This document shows, piece by piece, positions 20,570 through 31,962 of a DNA stretch of 64,000 nucleotides. The notes beneath the pieces were generated by a model. It saw only the letters and a list, made by a program, of their open reading frames with translations, was not told where the DNA came from and ran no database searches. The first letter of the stretch is position 1; each line of letters begins with the position of its first letter. The position numbers were made by a program, and so were the translations under genes. Origin of the DNA: Blepharisma japonicum (lineage: Eukaryota; Ciliophora; Heterotrichea; Heterotrichida; Blepharismidae); the NCBI GenBank assembly GCA_949751835.1, contig CATKHK010000033.1, positions 62,001 through 126,000 on the forward strand. The letters run 5' to 3'.

Positions 20570-20803
20570 GCTCCTATATAAGTTATTTTATAAGATTCAT
20601 TTTTCATTAAATTCACTTTAGATAATAATGCATACATTTTCAAGTCATCTAGAGATTGGATTTTGCATCTAAGTGCTTTTAATTAATAATTGCTTTTAAC
20701 TTCATATCGATGATTTGGTTTATTATTTTCGCTATAATAAATAAGTAATGAGTAGCATGTGTCAAATTAAGTTTATTTTGTAACCCTTATATAGACTTAT
20801 AAA

Positions 20804-22072
20804 ATGTCCAAAAATTTCAAACCGCTTCTACACGATTCTTACAATGTTGGAAAACATATAAAATCATCTAAAAAGCGATTTACTTGGAAATTCGAGCTAG
20901 ATGGCCAAGAGCATGTCGTCGATCTTTACGTCTCAAAAATTTCAGGCAAACGAAAAGTACTTGTTGACGGCGATATCAAAATTCAAGCCAAAAAATCAGC
21001 AATTTATGGCAGCTATCCCTTAAAAATCGGCCGCCATAACCTTTTAATCAATGAGCAAATCGACAACGTTTTTGATTTGCAAGTAGACAACTGCTCATTC
21101 GAAGCAGGAAATCAGAGAACTCGAGCCCAAAGTGATTTTAGATACAATGATCAATACCAATATGAAGCTGAGCCAAATTTACAGCAGATATTTGAAGCCA
21201 GAGATCCTTACCAACCAAGAAAATCTGCCGACCCTTTTGCTGCAAAGAATGAGTCTTATAAAAGTGATTTTAGTTATAATGATCCATTTCAAAATAAAAG
21301 CTCCCAAAGACAGTCTTTAATAGCTGAGAAAAGAGATCCATTTGAAAATAGAAGACTTAATGGTTTATCGGGAGAAAGAAGAGATCCCTTTGAGAATAGA
21401 AGGGTCGGACTATCAGAAGAAAGAAGAGATCCTTTTGAAAACAGAAGAGCTGGCAGCTTAACAAGTGAAAAAAGAGATCCATTTGATAATAGAAGGGTTG
21501 ATGCATTCAGAAAGCGCCCAGAAGAAAAAGAAGAATGGCAAAGATATGAAGACTTTTTTGACCCAGAAAAATACCCATATGCAGAAAAAGAGTTTGGAGT
21601 TGAAAGCCAAAGAAGAGAGCCAAGAGTTATTGAGAGAAGCTCAATGCCTGCCCAACCTAGTTCAGCTCCAAAGCCTGTAGAAGAGAAGCCTAAAGAAGTT
21701 GTCAAGCCGCAAGATCAAACTAATTTGCTTGATGCTCCATATCAAGCTTCTACATTGCCACATGACATTTTTGTAAGCAATACAAATTCAACTGCAACCA
21801 AACCAACCAATAACCCTTTCAATGGTCAAAATGCCTTAGCAAATAATTTTGACTGAAACTCTGTAGCGCCGAAGTCAGAAGAAAATAAATCCCAGCCTCC
21901 TCAAACTAATTTTCCACCAAATACATTTCCAATGGGAACGCCTCCACAGATGGGAGCACAAGGCATGCCACAAGGCCAAATGAACCCTATGGCAGCAATG
22001 ATGGCCTACAACCAGTTTATGACAGGAATGATGATGGGTCAATACATGAATCCTCAGCAGCCATTTAGATAA
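20804..22072 (+). CDS. FAIM-like domain protein with DPF/NPF endocytic-type motifs
   Basis: A 422-residue protein with one TGA Trp at 21854-21856. Residues about 20-105 resemble the FAIM1 beta-sandwich: FELDGQEHVVDLYVSKISGKRKVLVDG, then GSYPLKIG, as FAIM has SGKRVVYVDG followed by a similar strand. Next come four degenerate repeats of the form RRDPFENRR (residues about 175-235), several further DPF-like motifs and one NNPFNG. DPF binds the AP-2 alpha ear and NPF binds EH domains in endocytic adaptors. The tail is rich in Pro, Gln and Met. I infer an endocytic or vesicle-coat accessory protein; the combination with a FAIM-like fold is not one I know. Confidence 0.75.
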
Positions 22073-22122
22073 TTAAATATAATTAACTAATTCTTTTAAT
22101 GCGGATAATCATTTAAAACATA

Positions 22123-22998
22123 TTATTTCTTCATTGAATTTCCAGATCCTAAAGTATCCCAATAGCTTGTCTTGGCGTTTCCTGTTGTTTTCTTAACTCC
22201 GTTTACTAGACGATGTTTCCTTGGATCATACTCATTTGACGCTTTATCTGCACTTTCCTTTCTAGGAGGCGCATTTGTGACAGGTTTTCCATCAAGCCTA
22301 TTTCCATTACCTTGCCAAGTAGCAGTTTTTGACTGTTGCTTTCCTTCTTCTTGCTCATATGTAAGTGAAGCCTCTTTTTTCAGCTGAGGTGCCTCTTCAC
22401 GATAATCCTTAGGTGGCGCAAAATCGACCTCTAGATCTGTTTGAATTGTCATAATAGCAGGTCCAGGCCTTGTCTCAATAATGTCAATTTCAAAGCTTCT
22501 CCCTGCAAACTGTACTGATATACTATCGCCTTGGCTTAAACATGCATAGCTTCTAAGAGCATTTTCTAATACTGCTTTAGGATTTGGCAAGTCAATAAAT
22601 GCAGTGGTATGTGGCTGGATTTTAACAAAAGTTCCTCGAGGTAGCCTGATACTTTCTACACTTACATCTCCGCCTTCAGAAATTCCTAGATGGTTCATTA
22701 GCTATATAAGAGATACTCAATAAGGTAGCAGACAAGTTCCTTCTTCAGCTGTAAATTCTAGAACACCACAGTGTGTAAATAAGCCAAGCTGGGTATTTGT
22801 AAGCTTGAATAGCATTGGATAGTCAATTCTGAGATTCACCAATCTTTGAGCAGCTGAAGTTGGCAAAATTACTGCATAAAAAATACTGAAATTTCCTTTT
22901 TCGACTTCTGTTTTTCCAAAGAAACTGGCTGGGAATGCTTTGTAGAGCTCGAAATAAGCGCTGTGACGAGGCTGATGCTGAAATGATTGAAAAAACAT
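22123..22998 (-). CDS. UFD1: UFD1, ubiquitin-binding cofactor of Cdc48/p97
   Basis: A 15-nt intron at 22702-22716 and a TGA Trp just before it restore LLPYWLMNHLGISEGGDV, matching the yeast and human UFD1 segment LPQWMM..LG. The 286-residue protein has the double-psi beta-barrel domain (residues about 15-190: GGVLEFTAEEGTCLLP-type strand, RLPRGTFVKIQPH, ETRPGPAIM, DLEVDFAPP), then a disordered tail that binds Npl4 and p97 in other species. Its role is extraction of ubiquitylated proteins, including ERAD. Slightly shorter than human UFD1 (307), with the shortening in the tail. Confidence 0.95.
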
Positions 22999-23116
22999 TT
23001 AACTTTATAAATGGCTAAGCAATCAGACCGGCTTGGTAGCTGGCTTCTGACTTTGTTATCTTCCTCAATATAAACTATTCTCCAATTTTCTTATTTTAGG
23101 AAGCTATTATAAATAT

Positions 23117-24928
23117 ATGGGAAATTGCATAGCTGGAAAGAGAAGCAAAAACAATGGAAACCAAATGCTAAATAAATTCAAAACCGCTGACGATGGGCTT
23201 TACTATAAGCCAAAAATAAATTCTTCAACTTTAATTTGTTACAGATTTACAGATCGCGCATTTTGGGATGTGAAAATTGATACAAATCTCATGTTTCAAG
23301 CAGGAGCTTTATTTGGAAAAATAAGAGTTGGAAAATACATATGCATTGGAGGCGTGGAAAACGGAGATATTGCTTTTGTTATTGATATCGCAGAAAAAAA
23401 AGCAATCCAAATTATGAAGCCACCGATGAGTTTGGCATATGGGAGATGCCATACTTTTCAAAACAAAGTTTATGTGGTAGGATCACTTTGTATAGAAGCT
23501 GATGGGTTAGAGAAGCCAGCAGCGCCATTTGTTTATGATATTAGGACTAATATATGGGCTGAGCTACCAAAAATGCCGGTAAATGTATCATTATGTGGAA
23601 GCTTCATTGTAGGAAAAGGTTTAAATTTAATCGGCGGGTTTTTGAATTACCCAAATCATCCTACATTGTTTAGGTCAATGCTGCAGCTTGATCTTAACAC
23701 TTTAGAATGGGCTCAAAGCAGCATCACAACTCCTGTGCTTCATGGGCTTCCTTCCTGTGTTGTTTTAACTGAAAATGCAATTATGATTATTGGAGGCCAC
23801 GACCCCTGTGAGCATTTCTCTTCAGATGAGTCGAAAAGTACATATATATTTAACGGCCGAGAATTCCAAGCATTAGCTGATTTACCATCAGTTGGACAAT
23901 TAAGGTTTTCTGATTCCCCTTTGTATGCGAAGCAAGAAGTCTTATTATACTCTGACGATGAAACTTTATTTACTTATGACTTAAACAGCGGCTTTTGAAG
24001 CTATTTTGACATAGAAGAAAAAATGGTTGGAAAAGATCTACCAATTCAGACTTTTCTTGAAAAAGGAAAATTTGTATATCATTTTTGCCAAATGGAATGT
24101 GAAATAATTGAATATAATATGGACAATAAAACATCTAAAAAAACTGGCCCATCCAGCTTTCATAATTTTTACAAATACACAGGGCTTTGCATCCTTGGGG
24201 ATGGCAGACTTATGTTTGCTGGAGGGCTAAAAGAGGACCATTCTGAAGGAACAGTCTCCTGCTGGACTTTGGATCCTCAGTCAAGACATTCAGAAAATAT
24301 AGCAGAGCTAAAGTACAAGCAATATGGCCTCAAACTTGTAGTAGTAGATAGAGTTGTATATGCAGTTGCAGGGGTAGAATCATCAGAAAACTTATACCCA
24401 AGCCCATCAAGAAGCCATTGTCAGAAATATTCTTTAGATTTAAATCAATGAGTTGACATAGAGTCATTATCCTCAACAACTTTTTTGCCTGGTGCTTGCC
24501 ATATGGCAGGAAGAATATTTTGTATAGGAGGATATGTTGAGGTAATAGACTCAGCTGTAAATTTGAATTTAATTCAAGTATATTCTATAGCCCAAAACCA
24601 TTGAGATATTCTTACTGTTGAATATCCTTTTGGAGTTTCAAGCCTAGGAGTGGCCCCGCTGCCTGGGAATAAATTATTATGCTTTGGAGGACAATGCCAA
24701 AATGGCACAAAAATCCCAAATACCTATATTTTTGACGGGTATAATTTCCAATATATCAGCGATCTCCCAATTCCTGAAGAAGGCGCAGATTCTACAGTAT
24801 TTTCTGACCCAACCGTGATTGCTGGCAACAAAATTTATGCATTTTCAGAAAACAGATATCTTTATTGTTTTGATTTTGGGAGCCAAAGCTGGCATACTGA
24901 GATGCCTAATATAAGCGTTAGGTGTTAG
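23117..24928 (+). CDS. Kelch-like beta-propeller protein, acylated N-terminus
   Basis: A 603-residue protein formed by three frames joined at TGA Trp codons. It begins MGNCIAGKRS, a myristoyl plus palmitoyl signal (Gly2, Cys4). The body contains repeated Kelch-type units with GG doublets and aromatic residues (IGGVENG, GGFLNYP, IIGGHDP, FAGGLKEDH, CIGGYVEV, CFGGQCQNG), enough for about two propellers of six to seven blades. No catalytic or BTB domain is visible. A membrane-tethered protein interaction platform is the likely role. Confidence 0.8.
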
Positions 24929-25010
24929 AATTTAAAAAGTTTAATACAAGCTTATATATTATTTTTCTTTAAAAAGATATAAAAATTTTAGCTATTATTT
25001 ATTAGCAATA

Positions 25011-25739
25011 TTAAACATAGTCTGGATTCATTGCTTTCCATATTCTAAACTTATAAATAATACTGTCTAATTTGTGTAAGAACTTAAGCTCAAAGCCTTT
25101 CCATTTGATGAACGATAGAATAAATGCTAAAATTGGCTGATAGATTAGGAAATCAATAAATAGTGATAAAATAAAGACCCAGAGAGCTGATTTCTTGCAA
25201 GGATTTCCTGCAAACCCGGAAAAGAGAATGAAATAGCTGGCAGAAACCAAAAATAATACCCCGCATAAAAAAATAATAATAAATCATCGGATTTTCATGC
25301 GACTTTCTATATTTCTTGTTACTTTCACGAACTGTTCTGTGCTTTTAGCTGATTTTAGTCCTTTTCTGCTTACCCGATTTAAGTTTCCTATAATAGTTAT
25401 TGTTCCTTCAGATACAGCAACTACCCAAATTGCAAGGACTATTAGATAAGCAGCTTCATTGATTGATTTTTCCCATAAAGACACTGCAAGGCCTGATAAG
25501 GATGCTTGAAGATATAATAAAGTAAATAAAATTGTTGTTCTAAGGAATCTTGGGAAAGTTCGCAATGTTTCGTTATAGATTGATAGAATGATGTGACACT
25601 CAAAGAGGAATAACGAGTAGATTGATAAAAAAGGAGGCTGTGGAAGAGATATAGGAACTGGAAGAGTTTCGAAATCTCGGGTTGTGATGTTTAGAGATGT
25701 AAACTCTCTTCTATTAGTTGTATTCATTATAGAGGTCAT
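25011..25739 (-). CDS. multi-pass membrane protein, polycystin-type C-terminal segment
   Basis: A 242-residue protein with one TGA Trp joining two frames. Hydrophobic helices lie near residues 35-55, 68-85, 95-115, 150-172 and 182-207. The stretch NPCKKSALWVFILSLFIDFLIYQP resembles a segment that recurs in the large polycystin/PKD1-like membrane proteins of ciliates, with a Phe-Ile-Asp-Phe core and Gln-Pro after the helix. The protein is far shorter than those families and lacks extracellular domains, so it may be a stand-alone module. Function not assigned. Confidence 0.65.
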
Positions 25740-25993
25740 GGCTTTTAAATTGTTTACTGATGGAAAATGAAAATTTGTTCAAGCCTTAGCTACTGGTTTA
25801 AGCTGGAAATGAAGCAAATAACGAAAAGAAGAAGCTGATTATTTTCTTTACGATTTTCCTTTAACGCTACTTTATTTATATTTAAACTCCTAAACTTTTA
25901 ATTAAGCTCTTTTATCAATTTTTCTTCTTTTACTATAACATCATAATATTGGCTTCTCTTTATTTTTTAATTTTAATTTAATTTTGCTTATGC

Positions 25994-26335
25994 TTAAATT
26001 TCAGTTTCACCAATGTTTCGTGGTGAATCCAGCAGTAAATTAGATGAAATCGGTCTCTTGTTTAGAATCACTATTCTTGGTTCTTTTTTATCAAAAGAAA
26101 GCTTCCTTATGCAGACTGGTGACTCTATAATATTATGAGCGGCTTTGACAACTTTTGGGGATGAAAACCCTCTATGGGAAAATAAGCTGTCTTCTTGGGC
26201 GTTTTTAGAGGGAGGTGTAAGAGGGATATTATAAGAAGAGTTATCATTTGAATAAACCAATGAGGGAGATTCAAATAATGATAAATTTTGTTGCTTCTGT
26301 TTCGAATTTATGTTTTTTGTGTTATCGGTGTTCAT
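25994..26335 (-). CDS. small disordered hypothetical protein
   Basis: A 113-residue frame with ATG and no introns. It is rich in Asn, Ser and Pro, and has four Ser/Thr-Pro sites (LTPPSK, SSPKV, ESPVC, DSPRN), typical targets of proline-directed kinases. No domain is recognised. Composition and the AT-rich flanks support a real gene, but length alone is weak evidence. Confidence 0.55.
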   Translation of the reverse strand: MNTDNTKNINSKQKQQNLSLFESPSLVYSNDNSSYNIPLTPPSKNAQEDSLFSHRGFSSPKVVKAAHNIIESPVCIRKLSFDKKEPRIVILNKRPISSNLLLDSPRNIGETEI

Positions 26336-26713
26336 ATTTTTAATTTATGTTTGTAAAATTTATGGAATAATATGTATTTCTGATAGAAATGAAAGGAATT
26401 TCAGGAATTCTGATATAAAAGAAAATTAAATAATCATGGAATTAGCATCTGATAAGGTTAATTATTGAGTATGATGAATTTATGTAGCCATTGGTTTCTA
26501 AAAGGACCAAAGTATAATATTGCTTTTAAATGATTTTAATATTATTTAGATTAGAAGATTTAATAAATTATTTATTATGATAAGGTAATTTTTCATAAGT
26601 TTATATTTAAAATCTATTTCGATATCTTAGCATATAGATTTTCTGGTTTTAGAAAATTTTAAAACTAAAAACGCATTGCTTATTGTTTTTACTTTAAAAT
26701 GGCATTATTTAAA
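26336..26713. other. AT-rich intergenic region
   Basis: 378 bp between two minus-strand genes; no supported feature. Confidence 0.5.
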
Positions 26714-27490
26714 TTATCTTCTCTGTACTACTGCAACTCTTTTTTTATTTCCATTCGTAATCACTGTCTGGCTTTTCTTTTGTTTTCTGTTACTTAATGT
26801 ATCTACCAAAGACAGATTTATCAAAGGAACTTTCCTTTCTATATTGCTAGAAGTCCTAGCTTGCTTCCTTAAGCCCTCTTTATCAAATGTCTGTGATCTT
26901 ACGTCCTCCACTATATTTTTCCCACCTTTATGTCTGTGCTCCACAAGTGACGCTCTCCTTTGAATTTTCCTGATGTTACTCATCCCAGAATTTTCAGCTG
27001 AATAAGTGGTCAATCTGCTTTCAGCTCTTTCCAATAATTCCTCAATTGGTATAATAGAAAATTCTCCAGGATATGAAAATTTGGTATCAGAATCATAGCA
27101 TTTTCATGTGATACTGCTTGCTTCTAGATCAGAAGCTTCAAGCTTGCCTTTAAGAATTTGATTAATTTCTTGAGAATATAAATCAGGCTCATAAGCAGAA
27201 TCTGAAAGTGGCTTTGCTTCTTTTTCTATTGGACGAATTCTTTGAGTGGAAGGCTCAGGCGTTTCTTCTTCTGATAATGCTGGCAGTGGAAGCTCAGGGA
27301 AGTGAAGTTCTCCCTCACTTTCTGAATTCCCAAACACTTCATTAAGGTCAAATTGACTATTCGATGCCATTGAAGCTGCAAATAGAGTCTGTGAAGCTGA
27401 CTGGGGAAATTGACTTGTGCTTGAGTTTAAAGACAACTTTGAAGGGCTTTGTCAATCACAGCCCATACAAGAAAAAGGTTTTGATCCCAT
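26714..27490 (-). CDS. disordered hypothetical protein with possible N-myristoylation
   Basis: With two TGA Trp codons (residue 13 and near residue 129) this is a 258-residue protein. It starts MGSKPFSCMGCDW, which allows myristoylation at Gly2 and palmitoylation at Cys8 or Cys11. The middle is acidic (SESEGELHFPELPLPALSEE), the C-terminal third basic (KKRVAVVQRR). No folded domain is recognised. It could be a membrane-attached scaffold. The longest frames in other readings here are shadows. Confidence 0.65.
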
Positions 27491-27663
27491 TTACTGAGTC
27501 GAAAATTAAAATTTAAAAATTTTTTAATTTTAATTATCTTTGTTAATTAATAATTATTTATATAGGAGCTAATGTTAAAAGTTAAAATAAGCATGAATTA
27601 TTATAAAATAGTAGTCAATGATAAAATGGGATTAATAGAATAAATAATGATATATTTAATATT

Positions 27664-29286
27664 TTATTCGAATATTGATGATTTTTTATATCCCATGCCT
27701 TTATAAATCGGCCTTGAAGGGGAGGCTGGGAAATTTCTTGGTAGTTCTGATTTACCGATTTTAAAAATATCTCCTGTGCTTGCATTTGAAATCAAATCTG
27801 GTTGGCTAAGAGAGCCTCTTAGTTTTCTATCTGTAACAATTGCAAAAGCTTTAGAATTCAATTCATTTCTATCAATTTCTATTACTTCTCCAGTTAAAGG
27901 ATTAGAAATTTTATTTCTTGGCACTTTTTTACCAAATTGTGGGAATTCATATGTGGTATCAGGCTGAAAATCATTGATTTTATCTGAAACTTCTTCTGGT
28001 TTTGGATTTCCCAATGGATACAGCTTCTTTCGTTCGACTTTATAATTTCTAAGTGATCCAGTAATTGGGTCATGAGATACTGACTTTATATTTGTCTTTG
28101 CATTTACCACTGGTGAAAGCTCTGCCTCATTTCTTTTGACATCAACTCCATAAAAAACAGCAGCAGCCTTATCTAGCTCATTTTCCTCATCTTCAATCCC
28201 GAAAAATTTCTTTACACTTATATCAAATTCAAGCTGGTCTCCTTTTAAGTCATATTTTCTATTCTTTTCTTTAATTCTTTTATCTTGTAAGCCTATCACT
28301 CTTTGCTGCTTCATTTCTTCAAGCTCTGCAAGTCTCTGTTTCAAAGCTTCAGTCTCTTGTCTCGCTTTTTCTATTTCCAAGTCTTCTTTGGCTTGAACCT
28401 GCTGGCTTATCGCTGACATAAATTTTTCTTTTTCTTCTTTTGCTCTCATCACGTCTAAAATTTCTTTTTGCCTTGCCAAAATTTGGCTCTCTTGAAATCT
28501 GCTACTTATAGCTTCATCAATTTGTTGGAATTTTTGATTTGTCGGCTCTAAATATTTCTGCTGAAATATCTGCTGTCTTGCAGCCTGTCTTTTTTCAATT
28601 TTTGAGTATTTCTCTCTATAAGCTCTTTCTTTATCTTCAACCTCTTTAGCATATTTTTCTTGAAGATTTACTACATCATTTTTCCAAGCTTGATTACTTG
28701 TATCTACTAAATCTTTTCTATACCCTGCATTTGTTAAGTTTTCTTTTGCTATATTATTTTGCTGTTCCCTTATCTCATTTTTAAGCTGTTGTTCTCTATC
28801 CATGGCCAGTTTTGCAAGCATTAAAATTTCTTCATCTCTTATTCTTTTTTCTTTATTTTCTGCTTCTTTTACTCGATTTTTATAGTTTACATCATTCGCA
28901 TAGCTATTAGCCAAATCCTCAGTTAATTTTTTCTTTTGATTAAATTCGTTCATTCTGTCTTCCTGAAACCGCTGGATTTTTTGTTCAATATCATAGGCTT
29001 CTCTGAGCCTGTTTTCTTCTCTGACTTTATTAATAATTTCATTTTGCTTCTTTACATACTCAAAGTAGGCTTTTTCTTTATTCCTAAGCTCAATAGGATC
29101 CAAAGGTCTTACCCCTTGCACATAATTAGAGGGCGGAGATGGACTATTCGGGTACTGATGAATTGTGGCATACTCTTGGTTTTTTGCTGGAACTTGTGAA
29201 GTGGCACTGTCAAACTTCTTATAATTGTTAAGAATATACGATGACACCTCACGAGGAGGTGACCTATAGACATCTTTGCTAATCAT
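27664..29286 (-). CDS. long coiled-coil protein
   Basis: A 540-residue intact protein with no introns. Residues about 65-350 are an almost continuous charged helix rich in Glu, Lys, Gln and Arg (for example DEEILMLAKLAMDREQQL) with coiled-coil character. The ends are disordered and Ser/Pro-rich, with LTGEVIEIDRNELNSK near residue 460. Such proteins are common in ciliate cortex, basal bodies and axonemes; location here is inferred only. It shares an 82-bp divergent promoter region with ribosomal protein uL29. Confidence 0.8.
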   Translation of the reverse strand: MISKDVYRSPPREVSSYILNNYKKFDSATSQVPAKNQEYATIHQYPNSPSPPSNYVQGVRPLDPIELRNKEKAYFEYVKKQNEIINKVREENRLREAYDIEQKIQRFQEDRMNEFNQKKKLTEDLANSYANDVNYKNRVKEAENKEKRIRDEEILMLAKLAMDREQQLKNEIREQQNNIAKENLTNAGYRKDLVDTSNQAWKNDVVNLQEKYAKEVEDKERAYREKYSKIEKRQAARQQIFQQKYLEPTNQKFQQIDEAISSRFQESQILARQKEILDVMRAKEEKEKFMSAISQQVQAKEDLEIEKARQETEALKQRLAELEEMKQQRVIGLQDKRIKEKNRKYDLKGDQLEFDISVKKFFGIEDEENELDKAAAVFYGVDVKRNEAELSPVVNAKTNIKSVSHDPITGSLRNYKVERKKLYPLGNPKPEEVSDKINDFQPDTTYEFPQFGKKVPRNKISNPLTGEVIEIDRNELNSKAFAIVTDRKLRGSLSQPDLISNASTGDIFKIGKSELPRNFPASPSRPIYKGMGYKKSSIFE

Positions 29287-29368
29287 ATAAATCTCAAATT
29301 TACTTTAATATACCTAAATATGTCTAAAATGGCTTCTTATGGTAATAAGCTTATAATAAGCTTTATAA

Positions 29369-29740
29369 ATGGTGAAAGTCAAGGCCTACGAACTCAGAAA
29401 GAAAGAGCCAGAAGCCCTTCAAAAACAGCTTGAGGAGCTTAAAACTGAACTTTCTCATCTAAGAGTTGCAAAAGTCGCTGGAGGCGCTCCATCCAAGCTA
29501 TCCAAAATCAGAGTTTTCAGAAAAGACGTCGCCAAGGTCTTAACCATTATTCACGAAAAGAAAAGAGACCAAATCAAAGCTGCAAACAAAGGAAAGAAAT
29601 ACCTAGCTTTTGATATCAGGCCAAAACTCACTAGAGCTCTCAGATTAAGATTGACAAAAGAACAAGCTAAGAAGCTACCACTCCGCATTTTGAAAAAGAA
29701 ATTAAACTTCCCACAAAGAAAATTCGCAGTGGCTAACTAA
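29369..29740 (+). CDS. RPL35: 60S ribosomal protein L35 (uL29)
   Basis: A complete 123-residue intron-less protein, exactly the usual eukaryotic length. The start VKVKAYELRKKEPEAL, the uL29 core LKTELSHLRVAKVAGGA and the eukaryotic tail LRPKLTRALRLRLT-type segment are all present. It sits near the polypeptide exit tunnel of the large subunit. Codon use is more GC-rich than in its neighbours, as in other highly expressed genes. Confidence 0.96.
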   Translation: MVKVKAYELRKKEPEALQKQLEELKTELSHLRVAKVAGGAPSKLSKIRVFRKDVAKVLTIIHEKKRDQIKAANKGKKYLAFDIRPKLTRALRLRLTKEQAKKLPLRILKKKLNFPQRKFAVAN

Positions 29741-29794
29741 ATTTAGCATTTTAGAGATAAGTCTTTTTAAGTCTAACGCCATATAAAATACAAA

Positions 29795-30712
29795 ATGTCA
29801 TCAACGCAGTGTAAGGAGTGCAGAGCTGACAATTTATTTGTAGTAGACGAAAAGGAGGGGAATATAGTGTGCACAGGATGTGGGCTAGTACAGGCTCTAA
29901 GAATTATTGATGATACTTCGGAATGGAGAAATCTTACAGAGGAAGATGGGAGTAAGGGGACTGATCCTAGAAGAGTAGGGATGCCAAATAATGAACTTTT
30001 AGTCGGTAAAGGACTTTGCACAGTCATTTCTGGCGACCCTTCAAGAGTAGGGCTTTCTATGTGAAACCAACGAGCTATATTGACAGGGATTGACCGTACC
30101 TTATCTACCGGTTTTCACGAAATTGATGATATTTGTCACACTTTAAATCTCAGTGACACTGTTGCAGAAGATGCTAAAAAGACTTTCAAAACTGTGACGA
30201 CCAAAAAAACCTCCCCTTGCAAGTCTCATATGGGCCTTATAGCTTCATGTGTATTTTTATCTTGCCGAAAATATGGAAACCCTATTCCTATCAAAGAAAT
30301 CGCATCCCTTTATAGCCTAAATAAGAAGGATATTCAAAGGTCGTATTGCATGATCAAGCAAATTATCCCTGATATTGGTAGCTCTCAAACTGAAATCGCA
30401 TATGTCAAAAAAATTGCTAACGATTTGAATTTGCCACAAATTTTGGTAAATAAATGTGCGGTTGTGGCACAAAGGATTAAGGATAGCGGAATTATGGAGG
30501 GGAAAAACCCATTAAGCTTGGCAAGTGTGGTAGTTTATATGATGAGCATTTTGGAAGGAGAAAATGCGTTTAGTTTTTCGGAAATAAGTAAAAGTTCAGG
30601 GGTTACCACAAATACGATAAGAAACTGTTATAAGCAAATCTACCCTGACAGAGTAAAATTACTTATTGGCATAATAAATGAATGGGAAATTCAAAAGCTT
30701 CCCAAACTGTAA
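29795..30712 (+). CDS. GTF2B: transcription initiation factor TFIIB
   Basis: A 305-residue protein with a TGA Trp at about residue 90. The N-terminal zinc ribbon has CKEC...CTGC with typical spacing, followed by the B-reader/linker region (DTSEWRNL) and two cyclin-like repeats (about 105-195 and 200-295), including SHMGLIASCVFLSCRKYGNP and KNPLSLASVVVYM. Length agrees with TFIIB (human 316) rather than with the longer Brf proteins. It bridges TBP and RNA polymerase II at promoters. Only 54 bp separate it from uL29 on the same strand. Confidence 0.92.
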
Positions 30713-30962
30713 TTAATTAATTTTTCTAATTAAATATATATGAAACTCCTTTCGTTTTATAGTTTTCAACAAATTTTATTTACATTTTATTTTAGCCCAT
30801 TTGCCACTGAAATTATGCCCATCTCTTTTGGATTTGTTGCCATAATTATTATCCACTAGTTTAAAAAAATTTTTTAATCTCAGAGCATCTCGATGTTTTA
30901 AAATTTGCAGATTATTTTAAAGCTTAGAAATTTATAAGCCATATTGTTTAGATATAAATCCC

Positions 30963-31325
30963 ATGTTAGACAGTAATATAACTTACTTCGCCTTTGATTC
31001 GAATTCCCCAGATTATTCTGAAGGATTTAAGGCTTACAAATGTGCAGGCGAAGTATACTGTATTAAGTGCTCTGACCTGTCAACTCCTCAGACTTCTCCT
31101 AAGCCAAAAGAATTAATTCATCTTTTCACTCCAATTGACAAAGAAAAGGAAATGAAATATCAAGCTCTCAATAGAGACGTCTTGAATCTTCTCAATTCTT
31201 TGGAAGAGTCAATGGAATCAGTTAATTTAGAAGACCATACACCTATTATACCGCACGAAATTTCACTTAAAATGCCAGCATCATCATCTCTCCAAAGAAG
31301 AAGAGCGAAATCAGCATATTTATAA
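30963..31325 (+). CDS. hypothetical protein
   Basis: A 120-residue frame with ATG. A CxxC pair lies near residues 33-36 (VYCIKC) and the C-terminus is basic (SSSLQRRRAKSAYL), similar to tails of ciliate cytoskeletal proteins. No family is recognised. It converges on the uS9 gene with 42 bp between stops. The reverse-strand frame over 31160-31465 is a shadow. Confidence 0.6.
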   Translation: MLDSNITYFAFDSNSPDYSEGFKAYKCAGEVYCIKCSDLSTPQTSPKPKELIHLFTPIDKEKEMKYQALNRDVLNLLNSLEESMESVNLEDHTPIIPHEISLKMPASSSLQRRRAKSAYL

Positions 31326-31367
31326 TTTAATTCAATTGTAATAATAGATTCTTTGAAAAGCTTATGT

Positions 31368-31823
31368 TTAACGATAACTCTTTTGTCTTCTTGCTCTTGC
31401 GCCAGGGCCACCGTATTTCTTAGGTTCTTTTCTTCTAGGATCAGCAACAAGCAGAGATCTATCATAAGCCAAAATCATTTCTTTTATTTGTCTCTTTGAA
31501 GCTTCATCCACATATTTTTGATAGAATGCAATAATTCCTTTAGCAATAGCTTGTCTAACTGCATAAATTTGGCTGACATAGCCACCTCCATGGACTCTAA
31601 TTTTGAAGTCAACTTTGCTGAAGCGAGATTCCCCAAGGAGAAGAATAGGCTCTAATACTTTTACTCTCAGTGTTTGTGGCTCTACCAAATGAAGAGGGAC
31701 GCCATTGACTCTGATCATTCCTTTTCCTTTAGTAATAAGAGCTACAGCTTGTGCGTGTTTCTTTTTACCATAGGTTTGGACACTTTCCACTCTTGGAAGG
31801 TGGGTATGGGCTGGCTGAGCCAT
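31368..31823 (-). CDS. RPS16: 40S ribosomal protein S16 (uS9)
   Basis: A 151-residue intron-less protein. It contains [41 protein letters not shown] and the universal C-terminus [17 protein letters not shown], whose last Arg reaches the P-site tRNA in the small subunit. Length fits the eukaryotic family (about 146). Confidence 0.96.
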   Translation of the reverse strand: MAQPAHTHLPRVESVQTYGKKKHAQAVALITKGKGMIRVNGVPLHLVEPQTLRVKVLEPILLLGESRFSKVDFKIRVHGGGYVSQIYAVRQAIAKGIIAFYQKYVDEASKRQIKEMILAYDRSLLVADPRRKEPKKYGGPGARARRQKSYR

Positions 31824-31962
31824 ATTAATTTATGATCTCATAATTTTATGAGCGAAATCAAGAGGTTTCTTTTGCAATCTCCATTAGTAGAATACAATGG
31901 GATTTGGCGTACTTTAATTTTTTTGCTTGTTTATTAAATTACATATTTAAGTTTGATATAAA

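Larger units (their letters stand above)
20295..20803. other. intergenic region with microsatellite and inverted repeat
   Basis: 509 bp, AT-rich, with a TAATCA microsatellite and an adjacent hairpin listed separately. No coding frame supported. Confidence 0.5.

Noticed and set aside
26676-26963. 95-codon plus-strand hydrophobic frame
   Set aside because: Antisense to the C-terminal part of the MGSKPFS protein, whose frame is continuous with TGA=Trp.
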